From JANPCX01 sp046049865 (GTDB lineage Bacteria; Pseudomonadota; Gammaproteobacteria; Burkholderiales; Burkholderiaceae_C): DNA of 64,000 nt. Below, in pieces: positions 43,370 through 51,771 of this stretch. How positions within the stretch are numbered: the stretch's first letter is position 1; the number at the start of each line of letters is the position of its first letter. Below the pieces are notes generated by a model. It did no database searches. It saw only the letters and a list, made by a program, of their open reading frames with translations, and was not told the DNA's origin. Location: NCBI GenBank assembly GCA_046049865.1, contig JBJOQO010000002.1, forward strand, positions 82,632-146,631, read 5' to 3'. Position numbers and translations under genes: made by a program.

Positions 43370-44368
43370 TCAATTGGTTCTGAGGGTTTGGCTGCGGGTG
43401 CGCCAGACGGGCGAGATGTCGAGTTCCCGCCGCCGCATCAAGGTCACCTCTTCCTGCACATGGTCGCCCAAGCGCAGTCTGCCCCTCACTTCAAAGTGGT
43501 TGCTGTTGATGTTGGCTTGGGCGGGATCGATGGTGACGGTGGGCGGCAGAACGGCTTGCGCCTCGGCGATGCTCTTGAACGGATTGTTGGTGCGGCGTTG
43601 TACCAGGCGATCCGCACTGCCAATGTCGATGTTGAGCACCGCCGCAATCACCTCTCGCGAAGCGGTGTTGAGATTGATGTGGGTGGGTGTCCCGCTGCTT
43701 CGCGGCAAGATGGTGGCGTAGGGCAGCATTTTGTTGATAGAGGCTTCGTCCACCCCGAGCCATCGCAGTTGTGCCATGGTTTGCGGGGCGATGGGCGTGT
43801 CGTTGCTGATGGAGGTGGTGTCCCAGGTGCGCAGCAGTTGAGCGGCCATGCTGTCGGCGAGTTCCGCAGGCAAACGAATGTGGCCAAACAAACGACGCAA
43901 GGTTTCCAGCTCTGAAGGTATCAGGCCAGTGAAGGTTTTGTTGTCCTTGGTTTGTTCGCCGACGAGCCGCCTCAGGTCGTAACGCGCCTGAGCATCTTCC
44001 ATGCTGCCCGACAAAAATGCTTCGACCTCGTTGTCATCGGTGTTATTTTTGTCGGCTGCCAAAAATGTGCTGAGTTTGGCCTCGGCCAAAGGCGTGGCCC
44101 AAGGCTCGCCCAAATGATCTGGGCCACGGTTGCGCGCATCTTCGCGCAAGATGATGCGTGACCAATCCAGTGCGCCATTGAGTATCCAGGTTGATTGGGC
44201 ACGGGCCCGTTCCGCCGTTTCGATGGCGATGGCGGTGGATTGTTGCCACACCATGCCCGCCGCCAAAGTGGCGACCAAGGTCAAGATGACCATCGCCATC
44301 AGCAGCGCTGCACCGCGCTGCCCACGGGGGCTGTTTTTTGCCATCAGCGGGGCATGGCGGTTTTTCAC
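43370..44368 (-). CDS. gspK: Type II secretion minor pseudopilin GspK
   Basis: A 332-residue pseudopilin at the pseudopilus tip. A prepilin-like N-terminus (RGQRGAALLMAMVILTLVATLAAGMVW) lacks the Glu5 seen in other pseudopilins, as is normal for GspK, and the large alpha-domain follows. The ATG at 44368 overlaps the gspJ stop (ATGA). Length matches the family. The tip complex is formed with GspI and GspJ, encoded just upstream. Confidence 0.93.
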   Translation of the reverse strand: MKNRHAPLMAKNSPRGQRGAALLMAMVILTLVATLAAGMVWQQSTAIAIETAERARAQSTWILNGALDWSRIILREDARNRGPDHLGEPWATPLAEAKLSTFLAADKNNTDDNEVEAFLSGSMEDAQARYDLRRLVGEQTKDNKTFTGLIPSELETLRRLFGHIRLPAELADSMAAQLLRTWDTTSISNDTPIAPQTMAQLRWLGVDEASINKMLPYATILPRSSGTPTHINLNTASREVIAAVLNIDIGSADRLVQRRTNNPFKSIAEAQAVLPPTVTIDPAQANINSNHFEVRGRLRLGDHVQEEVTLMRRRELDISPVWRTRSQTLRTN

Positions 44369-45012
44369 GGCTGCGGCCCCAGCACCACATCTCGTGTCAG
44401 GTTTCCCGCGCGACCACTGCCGGGCGCGAAGGACAGCACCAGGCGCACGCCAGTCGGAAGCCGCTCGCGCTGGTTTGCGCCGCTGGCCGCAACGTCCACC
44501 GGGGCGATGTCACCACTGGACTGCGCATTGGTCCATGCGTTGACGCGGTAGTAGTAGAGCTGCCATTGGCTCACGCCAGTGAGCATTTCCAGCTGTCCTG
44601 CCTCATTGCCTTGAAATTGTTGGCTGCGCAGCCAGTGGTCTTGCAATTCGCCGCTGCGCTGAACAACGGGACTGGCCCAGCGCAACCAGTGAGTGGCCCC
44701 GGTGGCATCGGGCTTCAGAGACCACACCACCAATTGCATGCCAGCCTCAGACCGCCGCGTCATGCGCAGGCTGGCGCCATCAAAACCCAAGGGCGGGATG
44801 ACGCCGCTGTCCTGGATGGCGGCCAGGTCCACATCCCATTGCGCCAGCACCGTGCCAAGTTGCAAGTTGTTGCCCAAGCGTTGTTGGGTGGCGTCCCGGG
44901 CACGCACCATGCCGTCTACCCCTTGCCATGCCATGGTGGCCACGATGGCCATGACCATCAAGGCCACCAGCACCTCGACCAGGGTAAAACCTTTGGGTTG
45001 TCGTATGCCCAT
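44365..45012 (-). CDS. gspJ: Type II secretion minor pseudopilin GspJ
   Basis: A 215-residue minor pseudopilin. The prepilin peptidase site and N-methylation helix are QPKGFTLVEVLVALMVMAIVATMAW, with Glu5. The rest contains the GspJ pattern WDVDLAAIQDSG and VWSLKPDATGATHWLRWASP. It overlaps gspI by one base (TGATG) and gspK by four. It builds the tip complex with GspI and GspK. Confidence 0.95.
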   Translation of the reverse strand: MGIRQPKGFTLVEVLVALMVMAIVATMAWQGVDGMVRARDATQQRLGNNLQLGTVLAQWDVDLAAIQDSGVIPPLGFDGASLRMTRRSEAGMQLVVWSLKPDATGATHWLRWASPVVQRSGELQDHWLRSQQFQGNEAGQLEMLTGVSQWQLYYYRVNAWTNAQSSGDIAPVDVAASGANQRERLPTGVRLVLSFAPGSGRAGNLTRDVVLGPQP

Positions 45013-45380
45013 CAGATTCTCGGCACCACGGTGCTCAGCGTGAGCAGGGGGCGGCCGCTTTCATCGAACAACTGCGCATCCACCCGCCGAAAGTTGGGAT
45101 TGGGTGTCGAGCGCACCAAGCGCTTGCCGCTCAGGGTGATGCCCAGCTGCTCGCAGCTGAAGTCGTAGTCGCCCACACTCGGAAATTCCTTCGCCAGGCG
45201 CAGGCCCACCAGTTGGTTTTCTGCACACCACTGCGCCACGCTCACCAGGCCCGCACGTTCGGTGTTTTGGGTCAGCGCACCGGCCGCTTTGATGCCCGCG
45301 CCGAGCGTGACCGCCACGATGGCCAGGGCCACCAGCACTTCGATCAGGGTGAAGCCGCGTTGTACTTTTTTGGGCTGCAT
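45012..45380 (-). CDS. gspI: Type II secretion minor pseudopilin GspI
   Basis: A 122-residue minor pseudopilin with the cleavage site and helix VQRGFTLIEVLVALAIVAVTLGAGIKAAG and the typical WCAENQLVGLRL segment. It overlaps gspH and gspJ by one base at each end (TGATG), so the pseudopilin genes are translationally coupled. Length matches the family. Confidence 0.95.
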   Translation of the reverse strand: MQPKKVQRGFTLIEVLVALAIVAVTLGAGIKAAGALTQNTERAGLVSVAQWCAENQLVGLRLAKEFPSVGDYDFSCEQLGITLSGKRLVRSTPNPNFRRVDAQLFDESGRPLLTLSTVVPRI

Positions 45381-45859
45381 CAGCGAGGACGTCCGGTGTT
45401 GCTGTCTAAATCCGCAACCGTGAAGGGCGCCAGCCCATCGGTGGCCAGCATGAGTTGCTGTGAGCCCAGGCTCAATACGATGCGTTGCGGGCCGATGACA
45501 GGTTCAGGCCCCAGGCTGATGCTGCGCGCGCCCACCACGTTGGCCGTGGTGTTCACGTCCAACCAGCGAGTCGGAAAGGTGATGGCAGTGGGCAGCCCCA
45601 CAAAACGAAAATCGGTTGCAACGGCCCCGTAGCCTGGGGTTTGCGCGGCAGCGCCTGGGATCCACTGTACGGCCAAGCCAGTGCTGCGTGCCGCCGCGCG
45701 AGCAGATTCCAAAAGCGACACCAAACGAGCGGCCTCACGTTCAAGTTGAGAAGCTTGCGGGTCGCGCAGTGCCAGCGAGGCCAAGCTGGATGCAATCGCG
45801 ATCAACGCGACCACGACCAACAGTTCAATCAGCGTGAATCCACGCGACGAGGCGGCCAT
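45380..45859 (-). CDS. gspH: Type II secretion minor pseudopilin GspH
   Basis: A 159-residue minor pseudopilin. The prepilin motif SSRGFTLIELLVVVALIAIASSLASLAL is followed by ARLVSLLESARAAARSTGLAVQW, the GspH pattern. ATG 45859 is preferred because GAGGA lies 7 bases before it; ATG 45874 would add five residues. It follows gspG after about 30 bases and overlaps gspI by one base. Confidence 0.93.
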   Translation of the reverse strand: MAASSRGFTLIELLVVVALIAIASSLASLALRDPQASQLEREAARLVSLLESARAAARSTGLAVQWIPGAAAQTPGYGAVATDFRFVGLPTAITFPTRWLDVNTTANVVGARSISLGPEPVIGPQRIVLSLGSQQLMLATDGLAPFTVADLDSNTGRPR

Positions 45860-45890
45860 GGGCGATCCTCGCATGGTGTGGTTCAACCGT

Positions 45891-46340
45891 TCACTGCCAA
45901 GAGCCGACCTCGGCATTGTTGCCCTCGCCACCTACAACACCGTCAGCCCCCAAACTGTAGACATCAATCTCACCTTTGACGCCAGGGTTGGCGTATTGGT
46001 AGGGGCGGCCCCAGGGGTCGTTGGGCAGTTTGTCCAGATAGGGCCGCCAATTGGGCGATGCGCCTGCGGCAGGTTTCACCACCAGCGCCTGCAATCCCGC
46101 TTCGGCTGATGGAAAACGTTGGTTGTCAAGTTTGTAGAGCTTGAGCGCTTGCATCAGGTTGTTCACGTCGGTTCGCGCGGCAGTCACCCGTGCGTCGTCT
46201 GCCCGGTTCAGCACGTTGGGCACGATCAGGGCGGCCAAAACACCAATGATGACCAGCACCACCATCAACTCAATCAAGGTGAAGCCGCGCGCATTGCGAA
46301 CGGTGGGAGAACGAACGAGTTGGTTTGGATGTGCGCGCAT
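45891..46340 (-). CDS. gspG: Type II secretion major pseudopilin GspG
   Basis: A 149-residue major pseudopilin forming the piston-like pseudopilus. After a basic leader, NARGFTLIELMVVLVIIGVLAALIVPNVL gives the prepilin cleavage site; the C-terminal domain has the GspG motifs LKLYKLDNQRFPSAEAGLQAL, LDKLPNDPWGRPYQYANPG and DVYSLGADGVVGGEGNNAEVGSW (calcium-binding loop). It is the first gene of gspGHIJK, divergent from gspC across 105 bases. The leader length is uncertain because no strong ribosome site marks the ATG. Confidence 0.96.
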   Translation of the reverse strand: MRAHPNQLVRSPTVRNARGFTLIELMVVLVIIGVLAALIVPNVLNRADDARVTAARTDVNNLMQALKLYKLDNQRFPSAEAGLQALVVKPAAGASPNWRPYLDKLPNDPWGRPYQYANPGVKGEIDVYSLGADGVVGGEGNNAEVGSWQ

Positions 46341-46445
46341 GGGTTGTTTGACGGCAGGTGTAGGAGTGACGGCGATGGAACTCAGTGACGGGTCAGACCG
46401 CGCTCGTGCACCAAGGTTCCCAAAGGCTTGAATCATAATGGGCCC

Positions 46446-47042
46446 ATGCTTTCACGTGCTGCTGCGTTCTTGATCTGGGCTTTGGTCGCTGCCACCATGG
46501 TGTTCTGGTTGCTGCGCCTCACGGCCCAAGGCCCGTCCATCAACCATGCCACTTTGGCCAGTCCTCAGGCCTTGCCTTCGCGCGCGGACTTGTCGCGTGT
46601 GCTTGGAAGCACGCCCGTCACTGCAACGCCTGCAACGGCCGCGCCGGAACTGAGCAGCCGATTTGTATTGACCGGCGTGATGGCGCCGAAGAAGTCGACG
46701 GCGGGTGCTTCGAATTCACCCGTCCAAGGTGTCGGTTTGGCACTGATTGCGGTGGATGGACAACCCGCCAAACCCTATGCACTGGGCGCCAAACTTGATG
46801 GACAGCTGGTGCTTCTGTCCGTCACTCTGCGAACGGCCTCGATTGGACCTGAGGGCGGACCACCGATTTTGATCTTGGAGCTGCCCGCCCTGCCACCACC
46901 AGCCACGGGTGTGTTACCCACGCTGTCGGTGAGCCGGACTGCCCCGTCGTTTGCGGTACCCGCTGCACCGTCGCCACCAGCTCCGATTGATACCAGCGCT
47001 GCGGCCAACAGCCCACCCGTGGTGATGCAGCGCGTTCAGTGA
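46446..47042 (+). CDS. gspC: Type II secretion protein GspC
   Basis: A 198-residue bitopic protein connecting the platform to the secretin. One membrane segment (AAAFLIWALVAATMVFWLLRL, about 4-25) precedes a linker and the homology region (SSRFVLTGVMAPKK...GVGLALIAVDGQPAKPYALGAKLDGQLVLLSVTLRTASI) that binds GspD N0. There is no C-terminal PDZ or coiled-coil domain; the end is Pro/Ala-rich, as in short GspC forms. It is alone on the plus strand, divergent from gspG and convergent with the cobT-like gene. Confidence 0.9.
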   Translation: MLSRAAAFLIWALVAATMVFWLLRLTAQGPSINHATLASPQALPSRADLSRVLGSTPVTATPATAAPELSSRFVLTGVMAPKKSTAGASNSPVQGVGLALIAVDGQPAKPYALGAKLDGQLVLLSVTLRTASIGPEGGPPILILELPALPPPATGVLPTLSVSRTAPSFAVPAAPSPPAPIDTSAAANSPPVVMQRVQ

Positions 47043-47067
47043 TCGTCTGGCAGAGCCTCCTTCAAGG

Positions 47068-48186
47068 CTAATCCAGCCTGAATCCTGCTGGCAGCGCAGG
47101 CTCCCAGCCGGCATTTGTTTTGTTCGGCGTTGGGGGCAGTGCTTCCAAACCAGCGGGCAAGGTGGGGCCTGCGTCTTCACCTTCGGCTACTTCGGTGAGA
47201 AGAGCGGCTGCACAACGAACCAAAGGCCAAGCCAAGGTCGCGCCAGTCCCATCGATGCTGCTGATGCCAAGTTCCAACAACGCCGAGGCTTGGAACAGAC
47301 TGAGCGCGCGGTCCAAACCAGCGTGGCTGTGGCTGCGGCAAAAAACGCAGTAGTCCGTGATGGCTGGAGAGATGCGCGAGGCGACCAGCAACGCCGCTAA
47401 CGCCGGAATGCCGTCCACCAAAATCAGGTGCCTGCGGCTGGCAGCGACCAGCAAGGTGCCCACCATCATTGCGATCTCAAATCCACCCAGGGCAGCCAGC
47501 AATTCGACGGGGTCTTCCAGCTCGCGGTGCCGATGTTGCGCTGCTTGCAATACCGACAGTTGGTGTGCCAGAAAATCCGGCGAAGCGGCTGGGTTGTTTT
47601 GCAGCAGGTTCGATACGGGTGTTCCCGACAGGCTGGACATCAGGGCGGCGGCGACCTCGGGCGATCCTTCACCTATGGCCGCGCAAGCCACCACATTTCC
47701 GGGAAGCGAATCGCCAATCTCCATGCCGGCACGGATGGCTGCATGGACTTGTTCAATTGACATGCCGGGGGCGACACGCGAATTTCGGGTGCCATGGGCG
47801 ATTTTTCGGGCCAATAGACGCGCATGGCTGCTGGTGGGTTCTGCCATGCCGCTGTCCACTACCGAGAGCTCCAGTCCATGAATTCCGGCAAAAACCGACA
47901 GCGGAAGCTGCGAGGTCAATAGACGCATCACCAGTTGCATGGTGGTGGGGCGGCCCGGCTCCACAACGCAGTCAACCACCAAGCCATGATCGCCAGCAAA
48001 AACAACCAACTGCGGCGCACGAAAGCGCGGTTTGAGGCTGTTTTGAATCAAACCCAGGCGCACGGCCAGCGGCACCAGCTCGCCAAGCGACCCTGCCGCG
48101 TCCGCGCGCCGCCGCAGCTTGTCACGAAGCGCTGTATCCAGCTTCGGATTGGCGGTGGGGTTGATCAGGGATCGGTTGGTGGACAT
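47068..48186 (-). CDS. cobT: CobT-like nicotinate-nucleotide:dimethylbenzimidazole phosphoribosyltransferase
   Basis: A 372-residue member of the CobT family, which makes alpha-ribazole phosphate for the lower ligand of cobalamin. Visible family parts are RRRADAAGSLGELVPLAVRLGLIQ, VVFAGDHGLVVD, ALGGFEIAMMVGTLLVAASRRHLILVDGIPALAALLVA and YCVFCRSHSHAGL. In enterobacterial CobT the catalytic Glu lies in GEGTGA; here the motif reads IDGTGA, with Asp. The GEMGIGNTT region is also divergent (GEGSPEVAAA). It follows ilvA after 33 bases; cobS and other cobalamin genes are absent. Base specificity may differ. Confidence 0.82.
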   Translation of the reverse strand: MSTNRSLINPTANPKLDTALRDKLRRRADAAGSLGELVPLAVRLGLIQNSLKPRFRAPQLVVFAGDHGLVVDCVVEPGRPTTMQLVMRLLTSQLPLSVFAGIHGLELSVVDSGMAEPTSSHARLLARKIAHGTRNSRVAPGMSIEQVHAAIRAGMEIGDSLPGNVVACAAIGEGSPEVAAALMSSLSGTPVSNLLQNNPAASPDFLAHQLSVLQAAQHRHRELEDPVELLAALGGFEIAMMVGTLLVAASRRHLILVDGIPALAALLVASRISPAITDYCVFCRSHSHAGLDRALSLFQASALLELGISSIDGTGATLAWPLVRCAAALLTEVAEGEDAGPTLPAGLEALPPTPNKTNAGWEPALPAGFRLD

Positions 48187-48219
48187 GACCCGTGGATTGT
48201 GCGGCTCAGGGACGAATCG

Positions 48220-49770
48220 TCAAGTTGGGTGGCGCAGGAATAGTCGGTAGACCGGATTGTCGGTCTCGTCCACGTAGGCGTAGTCCAGTCCGTCCAAAAA
48301 TGTGCGCAGCGCCTTCTTATCTTGTTTAGGAACCTGAATGCCCACCAGGATGCGGCCATAGTCCGCCCCCTGGTTGCGGTAGTGGAACAAGCTGATGTTC
48401 CAACCCGGATGCATGCTGGACAAAAACTTCATCAAAGCACCAGGCCGCTCCGGAAACACAAAGCGGTACAGGCGCTCGTCCTGGGCCGACTCGCTCGCAC
48501 CACCCACCATGTGTCTCAGGTGGGCTTTGGCGAGTTCGTCGTCGGTGAGGTTCAGCGTTGCAAAGCCGTGTTTCTCGAAATTCAGTGCAATTTTTTTTGA
48601 TTCACCCCGGTTCGTGGTGGACAACCCAACGAAGACATGGGCTTGTGGCCCCTGACCCATGCGGTAGTTGAACTCGGTGACCGAACGCGGCCCGATCAGT
48701 TCACACAAACGTTTGAAGCTGCCTCGCGCCTCGGGGATCGTGACCGCAAACAAGGCCTCGCGCTCTTCGCCGACTTCCGCTCGCTCCGCCACAAAACGAA
48801 GCCGATCGAAGTTCATGTTGGCGCCACAGGTGATGGCCACCAGGGTTTGGCCTTTGAGCTTGTGGGTCTGCACATACTGCTTGATTGCAGCCACACCCAG
48901 CGCGCCTGCAGGCTCCAGGATGCTGCGGGTGTCTTGAAACACGTCTTTGATGGCTGCGCAAACCGCGTCGGTGTCTACCAGCACAAAGTCGTCCACGAGT
49001 GAACGCGTCAGGCGGAAGGTTTCTTCGCCCACCATTTTCACTGCAGTGCCGTCTGAAAACAGACCCACGTCTTGCATTTGCACGCGTTTGCCGGCTTTCA
49101 CAGACCGCTGCATGGCGTCCGAGTCGGTGGTTTGTACACCGATCACTTTGATTTCGGGGCGTACGGCCTTGATGTAAGCAGCCACACCTGAAATCAACCC
49201 GCCGCCGCCGATGGCGACAAACACGGCGTGAATCGGGCCTTGGTGCTGGCGCAAAATTTCCATCGCGATCGTGCCCTGCCCTGCAATCACGTCAGGGTCA
49301 TCGAAGGGGTGCACGAAGGTCAGGCCATGGCGTTTTTCCAGTTGCAGCGCATGTTGGTAGGCGTCGGAATAACTTTCCCCATGCAAGACGACCTGACCAC
49401 CCAATGCCCGCACCGCATCAATTTTGAGTTGCGGTGTGGTCACCGGCATCACAATCATGGCCGTGCAGCCCAGGTGTTTCGCACTCAGTGCCACGCCCTG
49501 GGCATGGTTTCCCGCCGAGGCGCAGATGACACCTTTTTTGAGTTGGGCGGCATTCAGGTGCGCCATCTTGTTATACGCGCCCCGCAGCTTGAAGCTGAAC
49601 ACCGCTTGCGTGTCCTCGCGTTTGAGCAAAACGCGGTTGGACAGACGCTTGGACAGGTTGGGCGCCTGTTCAAGCGCCGTCTCGATCGCCACGTCGTAGA
49701 CCCGTGCAGTGAGAATTTTTTTTAGGTAGCGCGACAAATCAGTCGGCAAATCAAGCGTCTTGGTTTTCAC
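48220..49770 (-). CDS. ilvA: Threonine ammonia-lyase, biosynthetic
   Basis: A 516-residue PLP enzyme deaminating threonine to 2-oxobutanoate, the first step to isoleucine. The PLP lysine is K61 in AVFSFKLRGAYNK, the glycine loop is AIGGGGLISG, and two ACT-like regulatory domains fill the C-terminal third (from about 330), as in isoleucine-inhibited enzymes. The only suitable start is a GTG at 49770 giving VKTKTLDLPTDLSRYLKK; the open frame upstream runs through the leader hairpin. A terminator-like hairpin sits 74 bases before it. cobT follows on the same strand. Confidence 0.95.
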   Translation of the reverse strand: MKTKTLDLPTDLSRYLKKILTARVYDVAIETALEQAPNLSKRLSNRVLLKREDTQAVFSFKLRGAYNKMAHLNAAQLKKGVICASAGNHAQGVALSAKHLGCTAMIVMPVTTPQLKIDAVRALGGQVVLHGESYSDAYQHALQLEKRHGLTFVHPFDDPDVIAGQGTIAMEILRQHQGPIHAVFVAIGGGGLISGVAAYIKAVRPEIKVIGVQTTDSDAMQRSVKAGKRVQMQDVGLFSDGTAVKMVGEETFRLTRSLVDDFVLVDTDAVCAAIKDVFQDTRSILEPAGALGVAAIKQYVQTHKLKGQTLVAITCGANMNFDRLRFVAERAEVGEEREALFAVTIPEARGSFKRLCELIGPRSVTEFNYRMGQGPQAHVFVGLSTTNRGESKKIALNFEKHGFATLNLTDDELAKAHLRHMVGGASESAQDERLYRFVFPERPGALMKFLSSMHPGWNISLFHYRNQGADYGRILVGIQVPKQDKKALRTFLDGLDYAYVDETDNPVYRLFLRHPT

Positions 49771-49843
49771 GGTGAAAGATGAGCTGTGGAAGCCGCCGCA
49801 TGATACGGGAGGGCCACAAGACGTTACAGCACCGCTGCGCCAA

Positions 49844-49897
49844 GAAAAAAGCCCAGAGCATTGCTGCCCTGGGCTGAATCCACCAAGAGGAGGTGGA
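49844..49897 (-). promoter_or_regulatory. Leader with terminator-like hairpin upstream of ilvA
   Basis: On the minus strand, between the likely promoter and ilvA, a 10-bp stem with one mismatch (GCCCAGGGCA/TGCTCTGGGC) is followed by six Ts (49844-49874). A second hairpin (TCCACC/GGTGGA, 49879-49897) precedes it. No gene upstream on that strand needs a terminator here, so attenuation of ilvA is likely. A frame starting at 49933 (MGGLFELPLIVSSTSSWW) crosses the hairpin without a stop, so it is not a classical leader peptide. Confidence 0.6.
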
Positions 49898-50088
49898 GGA
49901 GACAATCAGCGGGAGTTCAAACAAACCCCCCATGCGTTGCAGTGTAGCGCCATAAATGCTGCGGTGCAATATTTGCAGGGATGGATTTAGCATGGGCGGG
50001 TGTGTTTCGTGAAAAGTGACCATGCCACGACCTCCCAACCACCGGTCATGAACCGCTATTCTCAGCAAAAAACCAAAAGGACATAGAG

Positions 50089-50520
50089 ATGGAATGCACG
50101 ATCAACTGGCAGCCCCAATCTGGTATGGCGCTTATCGCAGAAACCGGCAGCGGGCACGTTCTGGTGATGGATGGAGCCCCCGACGGTGGCGGCAGAAATT
50201 TGGCACCGCGCCCCATGGAAACGGTATTGGCGGGTACCGGGGGGTGCACGGCTTATGACGTCATCTTGATCTTAAAACGCGGCCGCCACGAGGTGACCAA
50301 CTGCCAAGTCAAACTCACGGCCGAGCGTGCTGATACTGATCCCAAAGTGTTCACCAAGATTCACATGCATTTCATCGTGACGGGCCATAACCTGCCTGAA
50401 GCGGCAGTCGCTCGTGCGATTGCCATGTCTCACGAAAAATACTGCTCGGCTAGCATCATGCTGGCCAAGATGGCGCAGATCACAACCGGCTTTGAAATCG
50501 TTGTAGCGGACGTTAAATGA
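50089..50520 (+). CDS. OsmC/Ohr family peroxide-reductase-like protein
   Basis: A 143-residue protein of the OsmC superfamily, thiol peroxidases acting on organic hydroperoxides. The two redox Cys are present: C53 in TGGCTAYDVI and C119 in EKYCSASIML. It resembles the YhfA/OsmC-like subgroup rather than Ohr. It is a single-gene unit ending in a strong bidirectional terminator shared with the convergent porin gene. Confidence 0.88.
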   Translation: MECTINWQPQSGMALIAETGSGHVLVMDGAPDGGGRNLAPRPMETVLAGTGGCTAYDVILILKRGRHEVTNCQVKLTAERADTDPKVFTKIHMHFIVTGHNLPEAAVARAIAMSHEKYCSASIMLAKMAQITTGFEIVVADVK

Positions 50521-50549
50521 AAACGCCCTGGTCGTGGCAGGGCGTTTTC
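50519..50549. terminator. Bidirectional terminator between OsmC-like and porin genes
   Basis: GAAAACGCCCTG, a 7-base loop and CAGGGCGTTTTC form a 12-bp stem with A/T tracts at both ends. It overlaps the OsmC-like stop codon and lies 25 bases from the end of the convergent porin gene. Confidence 0.9.
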
Positions 50550-50574
50550 AGGACTGTTTAAGTCGACTGCAGCA

Positions 50575-51519
50575 TCAGAAATTGTGACGGATGCCCAGAG
50601 CGAAAGAGCGGAAATCACCACCGTACAACGCTGCCTTGCCATCATCCACTTTGGTAAGGAACGCATACGCCTTGGTGCGTTTGCTCAGGTTGTAGTTGTA
50701 TCCGAGGGTGGCTTGGGTCGCTTTGCTCTCGTTGACGTCCTTACGTTTGCCAATTTGTCCCACGTTGACGTGAAACTCTGAAGCGCCAATCGTATAGCTG
50801 GCGGACAAGCGCACTTGCGTCGCTTTCTTGGCGTAGGACAAGTCTTCATCGCTGGCCACATAGCCAGCGATACCGAAGCCACCAATTGCGTAGTTAGCGC
50901 GAACAGCAAAAAGGTTGCCGTCGCCCCTTTTCACGTAACCTGCGCCTAAACCAAAATTGCCAGCGGCAAAGTCCGCTGCGACGTCAATGATGTCTTTTGC
51001 TCCTGCGGCTTTGGTTTCCTTCAACTGAACGTTGGTGTGAAGTGTCAAACCACCAAATGATGGAGAGATGTAACCAACTGCGTTGTTCAACCGTCCAAAG
51101 CCACCCCAGAAAGCGTTTGCCGATGTGCCGGTGCCATGGTTGTGGTTGTCGGTGTAATCATCCGTCAAGTCGAAAGCGGATTCGTTATAGGTTCCCATGC
51201 GAACCATGCCAAAACCACCGCTGAGGTTGACCTCAGAGCGGCGCCCAAAAATTTTCCCCGTTTGGGATGAGGTGCCGGTGTCAGACGCGAAGCCGCTCTC
51301 CAGGGCAAAGCCGGCCTTCAAGCCACCACCCAGGTCTTCGGTTCCTTTCAGGCCCCAACGGGAGCTGTTGTTTTGGACAACGGTGATTGCGCTTGCGGTG
51401 CCGAATTTTTGATTCTCAACGGTGGTGTTGATGCGACCGTACAGGGTCACATTGCTCTGAGCCAAGACCGAAGTGGTGCCGATAGCCGCCAGGGCGATGA
51501 ATGCGAGTGATCGTTTCAT
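50575..51519 (-). CDS. Outer-membrane porin (betaproteobacterial OmpC-type), porin A
   Basis: A 314-residue trimeric porin. The signal peptide is MKRSLAFIALAAIGTTSVLA, the mature start SNVTLYGRINTTVE and the end FRSFALGIRHNF with terminal Phe are typical, and the GLKGTEDLGGGLKAGFALESGF motif is the family hallmark. AAGGA lies before the ATG. The 250-base spacer upstream to coq7 has no gene. It is one of three porins in 5 kb but differs clearly in length and loops from the other two, so they are old paralogues. Confidence 0.95.
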   Translation of the reverse strand: MKRSLAFIALAAIGTTSVLAQSNVTLYGRINTTVENQKFGTASAITVVQNNSSRWGLKGTEDLGGGLKAGFALESGFASDTGTSSQTGKIFGRRSEVNLSGGFGMVRMGTYNESAFDLTDDYTDNHNHGTGTSANAFWGGFGRLNNAVGYISPSFGGLTLHTNVQLKETKAAGAKDIIDVAADFAAGNFGLGAGYVKRGDGNLFAVRANYAIGGFGIAGYVASDEDLSYAKKATQVRLSASYTIGASEFHVNVGQIGKRKDVNESKATQATLGYNYNLSKRTKAYAFLTKVDDGKAALYGGDFRSFALGIRHNF

Positions 51520-51771
51520 GAAAGTTCCTTTGAGGGGTGTTGTAGTGATGGGCGAGCCGCAAAAAGAATTGGTTAGTGGGAACATCCAATTGCAACCCGT
51601 GTGCACATGTTAAATACTCCAGCGAGAGCGTGGAATAGGAACTTTCATAAATCCCGTTGGAAATGAATTTATTGGGGCAAAAACGAGACAAAGAACAAAA
51701 ACACGGAAATTTAGTGAAAAATCCAGCGGTTCTGCAGATAGTCTCCCGATCGATTGTTTGTTTCTTGGTTG

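Noticed and set aside
46736..46752. TTGGCAC...TTGC sigma-54-like match
   Set aside because: The -24/-12 spacing is two bases short and it lies within the gspC coding sequence.
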